Assembly: GCA_963675425.1 (NCBI GenBank)
Contig: OY776214.1
Location: 2,852,001 to 2,916,000 of the forward strand
Source of the DNA: Sporobacter sp963675425
Lineage (GTDB): Bacteria > Bacillota > Clostridia > Oscillospirales > Oscillospiraceae
Direction: 5' to 3'
Length of the DNA stretch: 64,000 nt
Shown: one piece after another, positions 16,378 to 25,034 of the stretch
Position numbering within the stretch: the stretch's first letter is position 1
How the letters are laid out: each line of letters opens with the position of its first letter
The notes under the pieces: generated by a model
What the model saw: only the letters and a program-made list of their open reading frames with translations
The model's database searches: none
Told to the model about the DNA's origin: nothing
Position numbers and translations under genes: made by a program

Positions 16378-16436
16378 CAGGGAATGAGGTTCTCCCTAGC
16401 GAAAGCTAAAACGCACCGGGTGCTGATGACTTCTGC
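16378..16436 (+). ncRNA. Fluoride riboswitch (crcB motif)
   Basis: The order GGGAATGAGGTTCTCCC, then AAAACGC, then GCTGATGACTTCTGC matches the fluoride aptamer consensus (a GGxxATGxxGTTC hairpin and a GCTGATGxCxYCT tail). It directly precedes two crcB genes, the classic targets. The aptamer tail overlaps a terminator at 16428-16457, so fluoride should favour read-through. Confidence 0.93.
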
Positions 16437-16457
16437 TTTTAACAGGGGTCTTTTTTT
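16428..16457 (+). terminator. Terminator of the fluoride riboswitch
   Basis: GACTTCTG pairs with CAGGGGTC (eight pairs including wobbles) around CTTTTAA and is followed by seven T. The 5' arm belongs to the aptamer, so the two folds exclude each other. Confidence 0.85.
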
Positions 16458-16471
16458 ATTGTGGGGGCTCT

Positions 16472-16918
16472 ATGAAAACGTATGTTTATATCGGCGCGGG
16501 CGGATTTGTCGGTGCTGTGATCCGGTATCTTGTAAAGGGACTGCAGCTGAGCGGGTATGACGGGGTCATACCGCTGCAGACGCTGGCTGTCAACATGGTC
16601 GGCGCTTTTGTTTTGGCGTTTATCCTGACCGTTGCGCTTGAAATAAAAGAAGTGAACATGGAGCTTTTGCCGGGCTTGTCCGTCGGCCTTTTGGGTGCGC
16701 TCACGACATTTTCGACACTGTGCAAGGAGGTGGTCGGCCTGACGATGGGCGGCCATATCTTTGACGCCGCCGCGTACAGTGTTTTTTCGGTTCTTGCCGG
16801 ATTTGTCTGCGCTTGGGGCGGGACGGTTCTCGCGCGCCGGTTTGGCCGCACTCGGCAAAATCGTTCGGGCAGCCAAAGCCACGGCCTGCTCGATTCGGAA
16901 AGCGATGTGGACAGATGA
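16472..16918 (+). CDS. crcB: Fluoride channel subunit CrcB/Fluc, first copy
   Basis: This encodes 148 residues with four membrane segments and the Fluc blocks GAGGFVGAVIRY (residues 8-19), the pore motif NMVGAF near residue 42 and LLGALTTFST near residue 74. The last 25 residues are a hydrophilic extension absent from most homologues. Fluc channels are small dual-topology dimers that let fluoride escape. Paired genes such as these usually form heterodimers. The start has a GGGGG site, and the stop overlaps the next gene (ATGA). The fluoride riboswitch upstream supports the role. Confidence 0.93.
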   Translation: MKTYVYIGAGGFVGAVIRYLVKGLQLSGYDGVIPLQTLAVNMVGAFVLAFILTVALEIKEVNMELLPGLSVGLLGALTTFSTLCKEVVGLTMGGHIFDAAAYSVFSVLAGFVCAWGGTVLARRFGRTRQNRSGSQSHGLLDSESDVDR

Positions 16919-17268
16919 TCGCCCTTGTCGGAATCGGGGGCCTTTTTGGCGCCGTCACGCGGTACGAAATTGGAAAGCGTCTGGCACATCTGAAAAAAGC
17001 GCATTTTTCCGTCGCGACCTTTTTTGTCAATATCACAGGCGCGCTTTTATTAGGGGTGCTGTCGGGGGTCGACGCGCCTAAAGGGGCGTATCTGCTTCTG
17101 GGCGACGGCTTTCTAGGTGCGTATACGACGTTTTCGACGTTTATGTTCGAGGGGTTTGCGCTCTTTGACGTCGGGAAAAGGCTGAACGCGGCAATTTATA
17201 TCGGCGCGTCGCTAATTATCGGCTTGGCCGGTTATTATGCGGGGCTGCAGCTCGGCCTGCAGCTATAG
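16915..17268 (+). CDS. crcB: Fluoride channel subunit CrcB/Fluc, second copy
   Basis: This encodes 117 residues with four membrane segments: GIGGLFGAVTRYEIGK at the start, the pore motif FVNITGALLLG near residue 38 and FLGAYTTFSTFMFE near residue 66. The ATG at 16915 overlaps the stop of the first crcB, so the two are translated together. This fits a heterodimeric channel with opposed subunits. The two proteins are clearly diverged from each other rather than a recent duplication. A strong terminator follows at 17311. Confidence 0.93.
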   Translation: MIALVGIGGLFGAVTRYEIGKRLAHLKKAHFSVATFFVNITGALLLGVLSGVDAPKGAYLLLGDGFLGAYTTFSTFMFEGFALFDVGKRLNAAIYIGASLIIGLAGYYAGLQLGLQL

Positions 17269-17310
17269 CTTATTCACGTTCCAGTAATAAGAACGCTGTG
17301 CGTTGCAACC

Positions 17311-17346
17311 AAAAGGCTTTCGGGATTCCCGAAAGCCTTTTGGTTT
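17311..17346. terminator. Terminator after crcB
   Basis: AAAAGGCTTTCGGG pairs perfectly with CCCGAAAGCCTTTT around ATT, followed by a T-rich run. It can serve the convergent methyltransferase gene as well. Confidence 0.9.
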
Positions 17347-17391
17347 TTTAAGCCGGTCAGAGCGTGGCCGCGCCCCGGCGCTGAACTTAAA

Positions 17392-18180
17392 TTACTTTTT
17401 CTTCAAATGAAGCATGTTTACATAGTGCGGGATCATAAACGATTCCGGGACCGTCTCGAGATAGTCCCGCAGCTCGTTATCAAACAGCGTGATGTCTTCG
17501 CCGGAAAGTGACGACGCGCCGATGCCGCGGCAGGCCATCATCCGGCCGCGCCAGCTGTCCCGCGTAAACGGAATATCCACCTCGTATGCCGTTTCGCTGA
17601 CGACATCGAAATGAATCTTCGCCCAACCCGGCGCGTTGGGCGGGACACGCCGCATACCGTACCCGGTCCAGAGCGGATTATATTTGAGGACGAGCTCTTC
17701 ACTTTTTAAAGCGATGCCAAGCGGGTCGGACACCCAGCTCATATATAAAGTGCAAAAGCGGCCGCCGCTTTTCAGCATGCGCTGAATTTTAGGCAGCATG
17801 ACCTCACGGTCAAAATAGAAAAAGCACATACAGGCCAAAATCACGTCGAAACTATTGTCCGGGAAGTCAAGCTCCTCAGCAGGGGAGACGACGTAGTCGA
17901 TATCCAGGCCCTGTTCTGCCGACAGGCGGCGTGCTTCGGCAATCTGGTTTTCAGCAATATCCGTGCCGATAAAGTGGGCGCCGTATGGATACAAGTGCCG
18001 CGGCAGTACGCCCGTGCCCGTTCCAAGGTCCAGCACGGTCTGGCCTTTTATACAGAGGCCTTCGCCGATGATCCGCTCGTAGAATTCCTGCGGGTAAATG
18101 TCGCGGTATTTAGCGTATTCCCCGGAAACCTTGCCCCAGTCGTACGCTCTGCCGTGGTCGATATCGTTTCGTGAACCCAT
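17392..18180 (-). CDS. Class I SAM-dependent methyltransferase
   Basis: This encodes 262 residues with a Rossmann-type methyltransferase core. Motif I is VLDLGTGTGVLPRHL near residue 50, the acidic end of strand 2 is GTDIAENQI near residue 73, and DVILACMCFFYF lies near residue 115 (motif IV). GGGAGG precedes the ATG by seven bases. It is monocistronic. The C-terminal half (PPNAPGWAKIHFDVV and a Trp-Arg-Gly segment) is typical of a clostridial subgroup with unknown substrate. No further assignment is possible. Confidence 0.85.
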   Translation of the reverse strand: MGSRNDIDHGRAYDWGKVSGEYAKYRDIYPQEFYERIIGEGLCIKGQTVLDLGTGTGVLPRHLYPYGAHFIGTDIAENQIAEARRLSAEQGLDIDYVVSPAEELDFPDNSFDVILACMCFFYFDREVMLPKIQRMLKSGGRFCTLYMSWVSDPLGIALKSEELVLKYNPLWTGYGMRRVPPNAPGWAKIHFDVVSETAYEVDIPFTRDSWRGRMMACRGIGASSLSGEDITLFDNELRDYLETVPESFMIPHYVNMLHLKKK

Positions 18181-18346
18181 ACGGAAACCTCCCTGTTGCT
18201 GAATAGGCGTTCAAATCGGGTACAAGACGGCAGTGTGGTGCTTCTTGGTCCGGTTTAAGCGCACCCTGTCGAAATGAACAGGTGTTTAGAGTTATTGAAT
18301 GAATGTTTAATATATAAAATAATCATTTGGTGTGGGTAATTCCGCT

Positions 18347-19123
18347 TCATATTTTAATAGTACCTTCGAGATACAGGACGGCTTTCCCGGCGACCTCAAC
18401 GCGTTCGCCCAGATCGCGGCAGGTGAGCCGGCCGCCGCGTCTTGAAAGCTGGCGGGCGGTCATTTCCGTTTTGCCAAGTCTCTGGCTCCAAAAGGGTGTG
18501 AGCGTTGCGTGAGACGAACCGGTGACGGGGTCTTCAGGAATGCCGGCGTTCGGCGCGAAAAAACGGGACACAAAATCACAGTCCGTGCCCGGCGCTGTCA
18601 CTACAAAAGCAAACGTATCACTATACGAGGCCAGCCGGGAAAGGTCCGGCTTCAGGTGGCGGACAGCGTCCTCGCTTTCAAGGAGCACGATAAGATCCCG
18701 GGACTGTTGTGCTTCAAGCACCGGGACGCCCAGAGCCTCCGCCAGTCCGTCCGGTATTGAGCAGGGCGAGGGTCTTCGGCTTGGAAGGTCCAGCACATAC
18801 AAATCGCCTTCCCGGCGCACACTCAGTTTTCCGCTGACCGTCTTGAAATCAACAGCTTCCAGGCCGCGCTCCACAAAACTCATCAAGATGAAAGCGCTGG
18901 CGAGCGTGGCGTGCCCGCACAGGTCGATCTCCATTTCAGGCGAAAACCACTTGAGATCGTAATAACCGTCCTGCTTCACTAAAAACGCGGTTTCCGATAA
19001 GTTGTTTTCAAATGCGATTTTCTGCATTGCGACGGCGTCCAGGGACTGGTCGAGCAGACAGACGCCGGCGGGATTTCCGCCAAACACCTGGTCGGTAAAA
19101 GTATCGGCAACGTAATATCTCAT
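18347..19123 (-). CDS. PhzF-family isomerase/epimerase
   Basis: This encodes 259 residues from the ATG at 19123, chosen because AGGAG is nine bases upstream; an ATG nine bases earlier would abut the site. PhzF motifs are FGGNPAGVC near residue 16, GHATLASAF near residue 71 and PVTGSSHATL near residue 212. The fold resembles diaminopimelate epimerase. PhzF enzymes act on small amino-acid-like or aromatic substrates. There are no phenazine genes here, so this is one of the many PhzF homologues of unknown substrate. Confidence 0.88.
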   Translation of the reverse strand: MRYYVADTFTDQVFGGNPAGVCLLDQSLDAVAMQKIAFENNLSETAFLVKQDGYYDLKWFSPEMEIDLCGHATLASAFILMSFVERGLEAVDFKTVSGKLSVRREGDLYVLDLPSRRPSPCSIPDGLAEALGVPVLEAQQSRDLIVLLESEDAVRHLKPDLSRLASYSDTFAFVVTAPGTDCDFVSRFFAPNAGIPEDPVTGSSHATLTPFWSQRLGKTEMTARQLSRRGGRLTCRDLGERVEVAGKAVLYLEGTIKI

Positions 19124-19155
19124 TTTCAACATCTCCTAAATGATGTGGCTTTAAT

Positions 19156-19371
19156 TTAAGTGTGACCTTTAAAAAAGAGCGAGTAGGTGAGCAGCGCTAT
19201 AATAGCCGCGCCGACGATCCAGGCAAGCGGATGCGCCCAGTTGAAAGTCGTGCCGAACGTGTAAGCCTTCGGAATGACGAAATTCTTGTCGTCTGTGTTA
19301 AAGTAAAAGAAGTTCCCGTGAGCTTGCCGCCACTCGGCGATTTCTTCCCGGGTGTACTTATGTTTTGCCAT
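19156..19371 (-). CDS. Small DUF5808-like membrane protein
   Basis: This encodes 71 residues. The central block NFFYFNTDDKNFVIPKAY and the following GTTFNWAHPLAW resemble DUF5808 proteins, and one C-terminal membrane segment ends in FFKGHT. AAGGGGCGG precedes the ATG. It lies alone between phzF and the regulator-methyltransferase gene on the same strand. The function is unknown. Confidence 0.7.
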   Translation of the reverse strand: MAKHKYTREEIAEWRQAHGNFFYFNTDDKNFVIPKAYTFGTTFNWAHPLAWIVGAAIIALLTYSLFFKGHT

Positions 19372-19454
19372 ACAGCCGCCCCTTGTTCAGTCTTTGAAAA
19401 TGCCTGGTTAATATTTGCCATTATACTAGAAAACCGTTGGAAATAAAACGTCTT

Positions 19455-20276
19455 TCAGACAATCTTTTCCGCGATGATCTGGTTGATGCAGTGCCGGTGC
19501 GGCACACCGGATGAAGTGCAGTCAAATATATACTCCCGGGCTTCCCGCAGCAGCCAGTCGGTATAGCGGGTAAATAATTCACCCGATTTCCAGTAGAAGC
19601 TCAGCTGTTCGTTTTCAGGGGGCGGAGCGATAAACGGCTTTTGAATAAATGCGTTAAAGGCGTTGAGGCCGCCGGGGGACGTATGGGTTTTGAAATTTAC
19701 GATGAGCTCTTCACGCAATTCCGGCCGGATGTAGTGGAAAGCGCCGCTTGAATAAATGATGTCAAACGCTGTATCCAGCCTGAAATCGTTAATGTCGGCC
19801 CGGAAGACATCAAGGGGGACATGCTGCTGCCCGGCCAGACGCTTGGCCTTTTCAACGGCGTTCCCGGAGACGTCAAACGCCGTGACATGATAGCCGTTGC
19901 GCGCGAAAAAGACGCTGTCGCGCCCCTCGCCGCAGCAGACATCCAGAAGCCGGACGGGCCGTACCGGCGGTATCATCTGAAGAATGTCGAAACAGGTTTT
20001 AGACGGAACGGTACCCCAATAATACGTGTCATCCCGATACTCTTCTTCATAAATCGTTATTTTTCGCACATCGTACTTGTAGCCGACAAGCGCGTTGACG
20101 TCTGTATCCAGTAGATAAGCCAGCTCTGACAGAACCGAAACATCCGGCAGCGACAGGCCGTTTTCCCATTTTGACACAGCCTGAAACGATATATTGAGCC
20201 GGCGCGCCAAATCCTCCTGTGTCAGTTTTTTGGCTTTCCTCAGCCTGGCTATATTCTGCCCGAGTAAATTATGCAT
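19455..20276 (-). CDS. XRE-family regulator fused to a SAM-dependent methyltransferase
   Basis: This encodes 273 residues. Residues 1-66 form an XRE/Cro-type helix-turn-helix (IARLRKAKKLTQEDLARRL then FQAVSKWENGLSLPD). Residues 95-250 form a class I methyltransferase with motif I LLDVCCGEGRDSVFF near residue 110 and AFDVSGNAVEKAK near residue 133. The fusion suggests a regulator that binds SAM or a methyltransferase that represses its own promoter. Similar fusions occur in Clostridia, but I know of no assigned role. A G-rich site lies before the ATG. Confidence 0.8.
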   Translation of the reverse strand: MHNLLGQNIARLRKAKKLTQEDLARRLNISFQAVSKWENGLSLPDVSVLSELAYLLDTDVNALVGYKYDVRKITIYEEEYRDDTYYWGTVPSKTCFDILQMIPPVRPVRLLDVCCGEGRDSVFFARNGYHVTAFDVSGNAVEKAKRLAGQQHVPLDVFRADINDFRLDTAFDIIYSSGAFHYIRPELREELIVNFKTHTSPGGLNAFNAFIQKPFIAPPPENEQLSFYWKSGELFTRYTDWLLREAREYIFDCTSSGVPHRHCINQIIAEKIV

Positions 20277-20432
20277 ATAAATGCCTCCTCGTACATACGG
20301 TTGTTGTTATAAATGATTTTATTCGTGGACTTGCTGGTCCCTCAGCACCATTTTAACCGGGCGGCCTGATCCGGGCAATAACCTGACGGACGAAAGTATC
20401 GGAAAATTCAACAGGCGGTTGAACAGGTATAT

Positions 20433-20455
20433 AAAAAAAGCACACGTACGTGTGC
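20433..20455 (-). terminator. Terminator of the MFS gene
   Basis: The perfect palindrome GCACACGTACGTGTGC (20440-20455) is followed on the minus strand by seven T. It lies about 50 bases after the MFS stop codon. Confidence 0.75.
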
Positions 20456-20462
20456 CCAGACT

Positions 20463-20494
20463 ATCGAAAAAGCCGCATCCGCGGCTTTTCGACA
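20463..20494. repeat. TCGAAAAAGCCGC palindrome
   Basis: ATCGAAAAAGCCGC and GCGGCTTTTCGACA form an inverted repeat closely related to 4861-4894. It lies between the MFS gene and its T-rich terminator and may be a first terminator hairpin. Confidence 0.55.
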
Positions 20495-20508
20495 AGTATG
20501 TATGAGTA

Positions 20509-21741
20509 TCAGGATGACACTCCGGCCGGGATGTCCGCCGTCAAATAATCCTTGAAGGCGCGGGAGAAATAAGCCGGCACGGTGATTATAAATCCTATAC
20601 CGAAGGAGACGGTCATAACGAGACGGATTGGCAGGATGCCGCCGAGTACACCGCCGAGTGCCGCGGCGAACGGCATTAGTCCGCTTGTCGTCATGTGCAT
20701 GAACGACATGACCTTGCCGCGCATGGCCTGCGGTGTTCTCGTCTGAACTGTGGATATCAATAAAACATTGACGACGGCGTTTGTCATACCCGACAGCACG
20801 ACCAGCACGACCATGAGCAGGAAATAGGGCTGGTTTAAGGCTGTTATAATGAGCACATTGCTGATGATGCTGGCTGCGATAAACAGCTTCATCTTGACGG
20901 CCGGCCTGATGTTGACGGCGGACAGCGCGGTGAAGCCGACAACAGAGCCGCCCATGAAGCTGGCCATCAGGATCCCGTACCGGCCTGAGCCGAGAGTCGG
21001 GTCAAATCGGCAAAGGGGCAGAAACAGCGTGATGGCGATATAGGAGAAGAAATTAATGAGTGCGGCGATAATCAGGATAATTCTTAAGCCTTTCTGCTCC
21101 CACATGTATTTAAATCCATCCGCCATATCCTGAAAAAAGTGCGGTTTTTCTTCGCGCTGGGCACTGGGGATTTTGACAAACGGCAGGCAGCCGCCGGAAA
21201 ATAAAAACGACAGCCCGTTGATAAAAAACAGGAGCGGCGCGCCGAGCGTTTGATATAAAAATCCACCCGCGGCGTTGCCGATGAGGTTTGCGCCGGTGGT
21301 AACCGTGGCGAAGACGGAGTTGGCGTTTGTAATCTTCGAGGCCGGTACGAGGTCGGGTATAGCCGACTGGACGCCGGGTGAAAACAGCGCGCCGCCCGCG
21401 CTGAGCAGGATGCCGGCGGCAAAGACCATCCAGATTTCAATAAGGCCGCTATAAGCGGCAATCGCCAGAAGCAGAACGCACACGCCGCGCACAGCGTCGG
21501 TTAAGATCATGATCAGCTTCTTGTTTGACCGGTCAATGAGCACGCCGGCGAACGGCGCGACTAAAATACCCGGCAGCATGGAAGCGGCCATCAGTGCACC
21601 CATGAGTGCCGTTGAGCCGGTGACGTCCAGGATCCAGAAGCCCAGCGCAATCGTGTACACGGCGTCGCCAATGGTGGAGACGAGCTGGCTTTGCCATAAA
21701 ACGAGGAAGCTCGGTGTCCAGAGTTTTTCTTTTTTTATCAC
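20509..21741 (-). CDS. Major facilitator superfamily exporter
   Basis: This encodes 410 residues with about twelve membrane segments. It has the macrolide-efflux/enterobactin-exporter look: FLVLWQSQLVSTIGDAVYTIALGFW at the start, and GVLIDRSNKKLIMI as the loop 2-3 motif near residue 66. TPQAMRGKVMSFMHM near residue 335 is the matching block of the second half. The start is GTG with AGGA upstream. It is likely a proton-driven drug or metabolite exporter; the substrate is unknown. It stands alone on the minus strand. Confidence 0.85.
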   Translation of the reverse strand: MIKKEKLWTPSFLVLWQSQLVSTIGDAVYTIALGFWILDVTGSTALMGALMAASMLPGILVAPFAGVLIDRSNKKLIMILTDAVRGVCVLLLAIAAYSGLIEIWMVFAAGILLSAGGALFSPGVQSAIPDLVPASKITNANSVFATVTTGANLIGNAAGGFLYQTLGAPLLFFINGLSFLFSGGCLPFVKIPSAQREEKPHFFQDMADGFKYMWEQKGLRIILIIAALINFFSYIAITLFLPLCRFDPTLGSGRYGILMASFMGGSVVGFTALSAVNIRPAVKMKLFIAASIISNVLIITALNQPYFLLMVVLVVLSGMTNAVVNVLLISTVQTRTPQAMRGKVMSFMHMTTSGLMPFAAALGGVLGGILPIRLVMTVSFGIGFIITVPAYFSRAFKDYLTADIPAGVSS

Positions 21742-21824
21742 AGATATCCCGTCCTAAAGTTCAGGCTAAATTTTTGCGGCGAAAGCTCGCCGCAAAACCA
21801 GCCGTATAAAATTGAATAGTGCGC

Positions 21825-22541
21825 TCAGATATAGAGGATTTCAATACTGCCGAGGGACGTGCCTCCGGTGAGTACGACAGCCGGGCTATCGGGCGCGCTG
21901 CCGGAGCGAAGGTCGTTACGGACACTGCCGAGGCTGGCCTTGAGCTTGTCGACGATTTTCCACTCTCTCGGGCAGTACAATTTGATTTCGCCAAAACTGC
22001 AGTCAAGATAAATCTCCGCGCCGTCAGGATCAAGCTGTGCCTGATCAAAATAGACCGACAGCGTGCCGAAGCTGCAGGTAAACTGGCCGCTTTTCAAAGC
22101 GTCGGCGTGGATATACTTGCTTGAGGAGCCGAAGGACAGCTTGACGTACGGATTGTTCCCGTCAACGTCCTCCACCCGGTGTCCGTCGTCGACGAACCGG
22201 TCCACATGGCCGTCGTGGCGATCTTCATACCGGCATTTGGTTTGGCGGCCGAAAATGATATGAAAACCGGTGCTGACCAGGATGGCCGCGAGGATGAGAA
22301 GCCACGGCGAAATGATATACCAGCCCAGCGGATGTTGATAAATCATATACGCCAAGGCCAGCGAGAGAAACACGCCGAAGAAATTGAGCTTGATGAGGCT
22401 TTGGATGAAGATGGCCGCGAGCAAAACGGTAGCGGCAATAGACCAAAAGCCGATTACGGTAAATGAGGTGACCTGGGTGGCAATGACAAAGATGGCGGCC
22501 AGGACGAAAAATATACCCCAAAACCAATTATTATGTTTCAT
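21825..22541 (-). CDS. LiaF-like membrane protein
   Basis: This encodes 238 residues with four membrane segments in the first 100. A Cys/Arg/His/Asp-rich linker follows, then a beta-rich C-terminal domain of the LiaF_C type (FTCSFGTLSVYFD, then LDCSFGEIKLYCP, and LGSVRND). In Bacilli LiaF restrains an envelope-stress sensor kinase. Here no kinase is adjacent; the partner is the LytTR regulator gene 32 bases upstream in the same operon, a pairing frequent in Firmicutes. AAAGGAG precedes the ATG. It probably takes part in envelope-stress sensing. Confidence 0.75.
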   Translation of the reverse strand: MKHNNWFWGIFFVLAAIFVIATQVTSFTVIGFWSIAATVLLAAIFIQSLIKLNFFGVFLSLALAYMIYQHPLGWYIISPWLLILAAILVSTGFHIIFGRQTKCRYEDRHDGHVDRFVDDGHRVEDVDGNNPYVKLSFGSSSKYIHADALKSGQFTCSFGTLSVYFDQAQLDPDGAEIYLDCSFGEIKLYCPREWKIVDKLKASLGSVRNDLRSGSAPDSPAVVLTGGTSLGSIEILYI

Positions 22542-22572
22542 AATTAGTCTCCTTTCGAAATGTGCGTCTCGT

Positions 22573-23046
22573 TTATTTATGCGTTGACGGACGGCTTGCG
22601 CCCTGACTCAGCCGCTGGCGCAGGTTACTGTAATAGTACCGCGATACATAGACCTGCTTGTGGCTGCCGGCAAATTGTATAAGGCTGGATGCGGTGAGGT
22701 TTCGCGTTACGGAGTAAATTTTACGGGTGTTGACGATGGCTGATTTCGATGCGCGCACGAAATTCTTCGGCAGCATGTCCTCGAGCTCGTATAGACGGTA
22801 TTTGATCCGAAAGGCGTCCTCAGCCGTCTGGGCGTGGATGTGCTCGCCGTCTGTTTCAAAAAACAGTACGTCGTCAAGCGGGAAGTAAAATTCCTGATTG
22901 TCCTTATAGAACGTCAGCTTGACGGGCGATTGCGTCTGTTCCAGAATATACTGGTGAAGCTTCTGGATCGTGTCATCCACGCGGCCGCAGCGGATGATCA
23001 CTTCGTCTTCCGTCAGGTCTCCGACAATCTCGATGTGTATTTTCAC
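22573..23046 (-). CDS. LytTR-family DNA-binding regulator
   Basis: This encodes 157 residues. The N-terminal 45 lack a receiver domain, and the LytTR DNA-binding domain spans about residues 55-150 (YFPLDDVLFFETDGEHIHAQT, then FVRASKSAIVNTRKI and YVSRYYYSNLRQRL). Such stand-alone LytTR proteins usually control the membrane protein encoded with them, here the LiaF-like gene. The start is GTG with GGGAGG seven bases upstream. It is the first gene of a two-gene minus-strand operon. The 283 bases upstream, shared with the divergent PucR-type gene, hold no clear promoter that I can name. Confidence 0.88.
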   Translation of the reverse strand: MKIHIEIVGDLTEDEVIIRCGRVDDTIQKLHQYILEQTQSPVKLTFYKDNQEFYFPLDDVLFFETDGEHIHAQTAEDAFRIKYRLYELEDMLPKNFVRASKSAIVNTRKIYSVTRNLTASSLIQFAGSHKQVYVSRYYYSNLRQRLSQGASRPSTHK

Positions 23047-23329
23047 CGATTCACCTCCCGAGCCTTATTATAGCGGCCTGGCGTGAAATTGGAAGAAGTT
23101 TTGGCCAAAAGGTAAGACGGGGCCGGTAACCGGTAAAAAATCAATGCCAAGATGCATTGAGCTGCGTACCCTCTGAGAATATGAATTTACACAACTTGCG
23201 AAATGTACCATTTGCTGTTATATTAGGGATAGTTTATTTGAAGTCTGGATTGCCGGAATTGACCCAAGCAACTTGCCTATGCGGATACGCAACCGATAGA
23301 ACCTATACCGAAAAGGTTACTATGACAGA

Positions 23330-24964
23330 GTGAGCGGGGTGATGAACGTGCATATATCCCTCAATATTATCTTGGACAGCATCAGTCACTACAAATATGA
23401 ATTGCATATTGATCTGCCGTCAGATATAACATTTCGCCGGATAGCACTGCTGCCGCGAGAAATGAACGCGTCCAAGCCGGACTGTCTGTATGTCTGCCGG
23501 TTGTCGGAGGCGATGCGTCTGAAAAAGGAAGTGACGGATTTTTACTGTATGTGTCTTCGCGACCGGATACGAGATGAGCGTGAGACCAATGAATTGCTGT
23601 CCGGCTTGATTGTCATTAATCAAAACATGGAGCTCGAACAGTTGTTTTCTGAACTTCAGGATACGTTTGTGTGTATTAATGACTGGTACGAGGATATGCA
23701 GTCGGCAATTATCACACAAAGAAGCATGCAGGATATTATCAGTATGAGCGAGCCGATTATTGGTAATTTTATCTCGGTATCGGATTCTGCGTTATCGCTT
23801 TTAGCGTATACTAAAAATATATCTACAGATGACCCTACGTCATTGTTTCTTATAGAAAATGGCTATCATTCCGAGCAGATTATTAAAAAGTTTAAAAAAT
23901 ATAACAAATTCAATATTTGGATGAACTCTAACGGTCCCGTTATCAGCACAGATCGAAAAATCTCAAAATATATCGTTATCAATCAGGTGTTTAAGTTTAA
24001 TGAAATCTATTTCACACATGTCGTTATGATGTGTAACCACCGGGAGATGACGGCGGGCCTGCTGGATCTTTTTAACCATCTGATTTGTGTGCTGAGTTAT
24101 TACATCCGGCGCAATTGGGAAGAGAAAAAGGATTTTGATCATGTTTATAATTCACTGGTTGTTGATTTAATGCAGAGAAAAATTAACGACCGTGACGTCA
24201 TTGTTGAACGGGCAAAAATTGTCGGCGTTAATCCGGATGAAGAGTATGTTGTTTTGTTGCTGTCGGGAGGAGACAAAAGCAATTCTATCTTTCCCGGCCT
24301 GATGGCACAGGACATGTTCCGTATGCTGACCAATATTCGGCTGGTATACTATAATTGCCGTCTTCTTCTTTTTTTGCATCATGCCAATGTGGCTGATTTC
24401 ATTGAAGAACAAGATATCTTAGGCAGGCTGGACAGCTATTTTGCTGAAAACAATGTCTTTTGTGGCGTCAGCGATATATTCCGTGATTTGCTGGAACTTC
24501 CTGAGGCATACCGTCAGGCGGAGCTTTCGTTAAACGAATGTTATTCCAGCGGACAAAGAGGCGTTATCTTCGCGAAAGATAAACAAGAATGGAGTAATAT
24601 CGCATTGTTTGATACGTATTACGCCAGTTGCCTGCTCAATAAAAGCGAGCAAATTGAAATGTTGTGGCAGAAGAGTAAATACGGAAAAATCCTTCTTGAA
24701 CTGTATGACATCGACATTGAAAAAAATACAAATAACCTTGAAGTGCTCCATACATATCTTATGAATGAACGGCGTGCCACAGAAACAGCCAACTGCCTGC
24801 ATATGCACCGCAATAACGTTATTTACCGGATCAGCCGCATCGAAGAAATGCTGCAAATAAGTCTTGACGATAAAACGACAAGGTTGAACCTGATGATGTC
24901 GTTTCAGATGATGAAATACTGCAGCGCTGCGCAGCAGCGGGTAATACCCGGAAAAGAGGAATGA
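23330..24964 (+). CDS. PucR-type transcriptional regulator
   Basis: This encodes about 544 residues. The C-terminal 60 residues are the PucR/CdaR helix-turn-helix (TETANCLHMHRNNVIYRISRI then MLQISLDD). A GGDEF-like/CdaR linker precedes it. The N-terminal 280 residues contain a sensory part without a recognised name. The start may be GTG 23330 or ATG 23342; neither has an ideal ribosome site. PucR-type proteins activate catabolic genes in response to the substrate. The gene is convergent with the second TRAP operon and is the best candidate regulator for it and for the divergent UroD-like gene. This part of the window is AT-richer than its surroundings. Confidence 0.82.
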   Translation: MSGVMNVHISLNIILDSISHYKYELHIDLPSDITFRRIALLPREMNASKPDCLYVCRLSEAMRLKKEVTDFYCMCLRDRIRDERETNELLSGLIVINQNMELEQLFSELQDTFVCINDWYEDMQSAIITQRSMQDIISMSEPIIGNFISVSDSALSLLAYTKNISTDDPTSLFLIENGYHSEQIIKKFKKYNKFNIWMNSNGPVISTDRKISKYIVINQVFKFNEIYFTHVVMMCNHREMTAGLLDLFNHLICVLSYYIRRNWEEKKDFDHVYNSLVVDLMQRKINDRDVIVERAKIVGVNPDEEYVVLLLSGGDKSNSIFPGLMAQDMFRMLTNIRLVYYNCRLLLFLHHANVADFIEEQDILGRLDSYFAENNVFCGVSDIFRDLLELPEAYRQAELSLNECYSSGQRGVIFAKDKQEWSNIALFDTYYASCLLNKSEQIEMLWQKSKYGKILLELYDIDIEKNTNNLEVLHTYLMNERRATETANCLHMHRNNVIYRISRIEEMLQISLDDKTTRLNLMMSFQMMKYCSAAQQRVIPGKEE

Positions 24965-24979
24965 CCGTTATAAAAGGAC

Positions 24980-25028
24980 AATAAAGCAGCCGGGGTGAAC
25001 CGCATCGGTTCACCCCGGCTGCTTTATT
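24980..25028. terminator. Bidirectional terminator between the PucR-type gene and the second TRAP operon
   Basis: A perfect 23-base-pair stem (AATAAAGCAGCC at the outer end, three-base loop at 25003-25005) has A- and T-rich flanks. It fits termination of both convergent transcripts. Confidence 0.92.
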
Positions 25029-25034
25029 GAGTTG

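Noticed and set aside
18347..19123. Phenazine biosynthesis
   Set aside because: PhzF homologues are widespread; no other phenazine gene is in the window.
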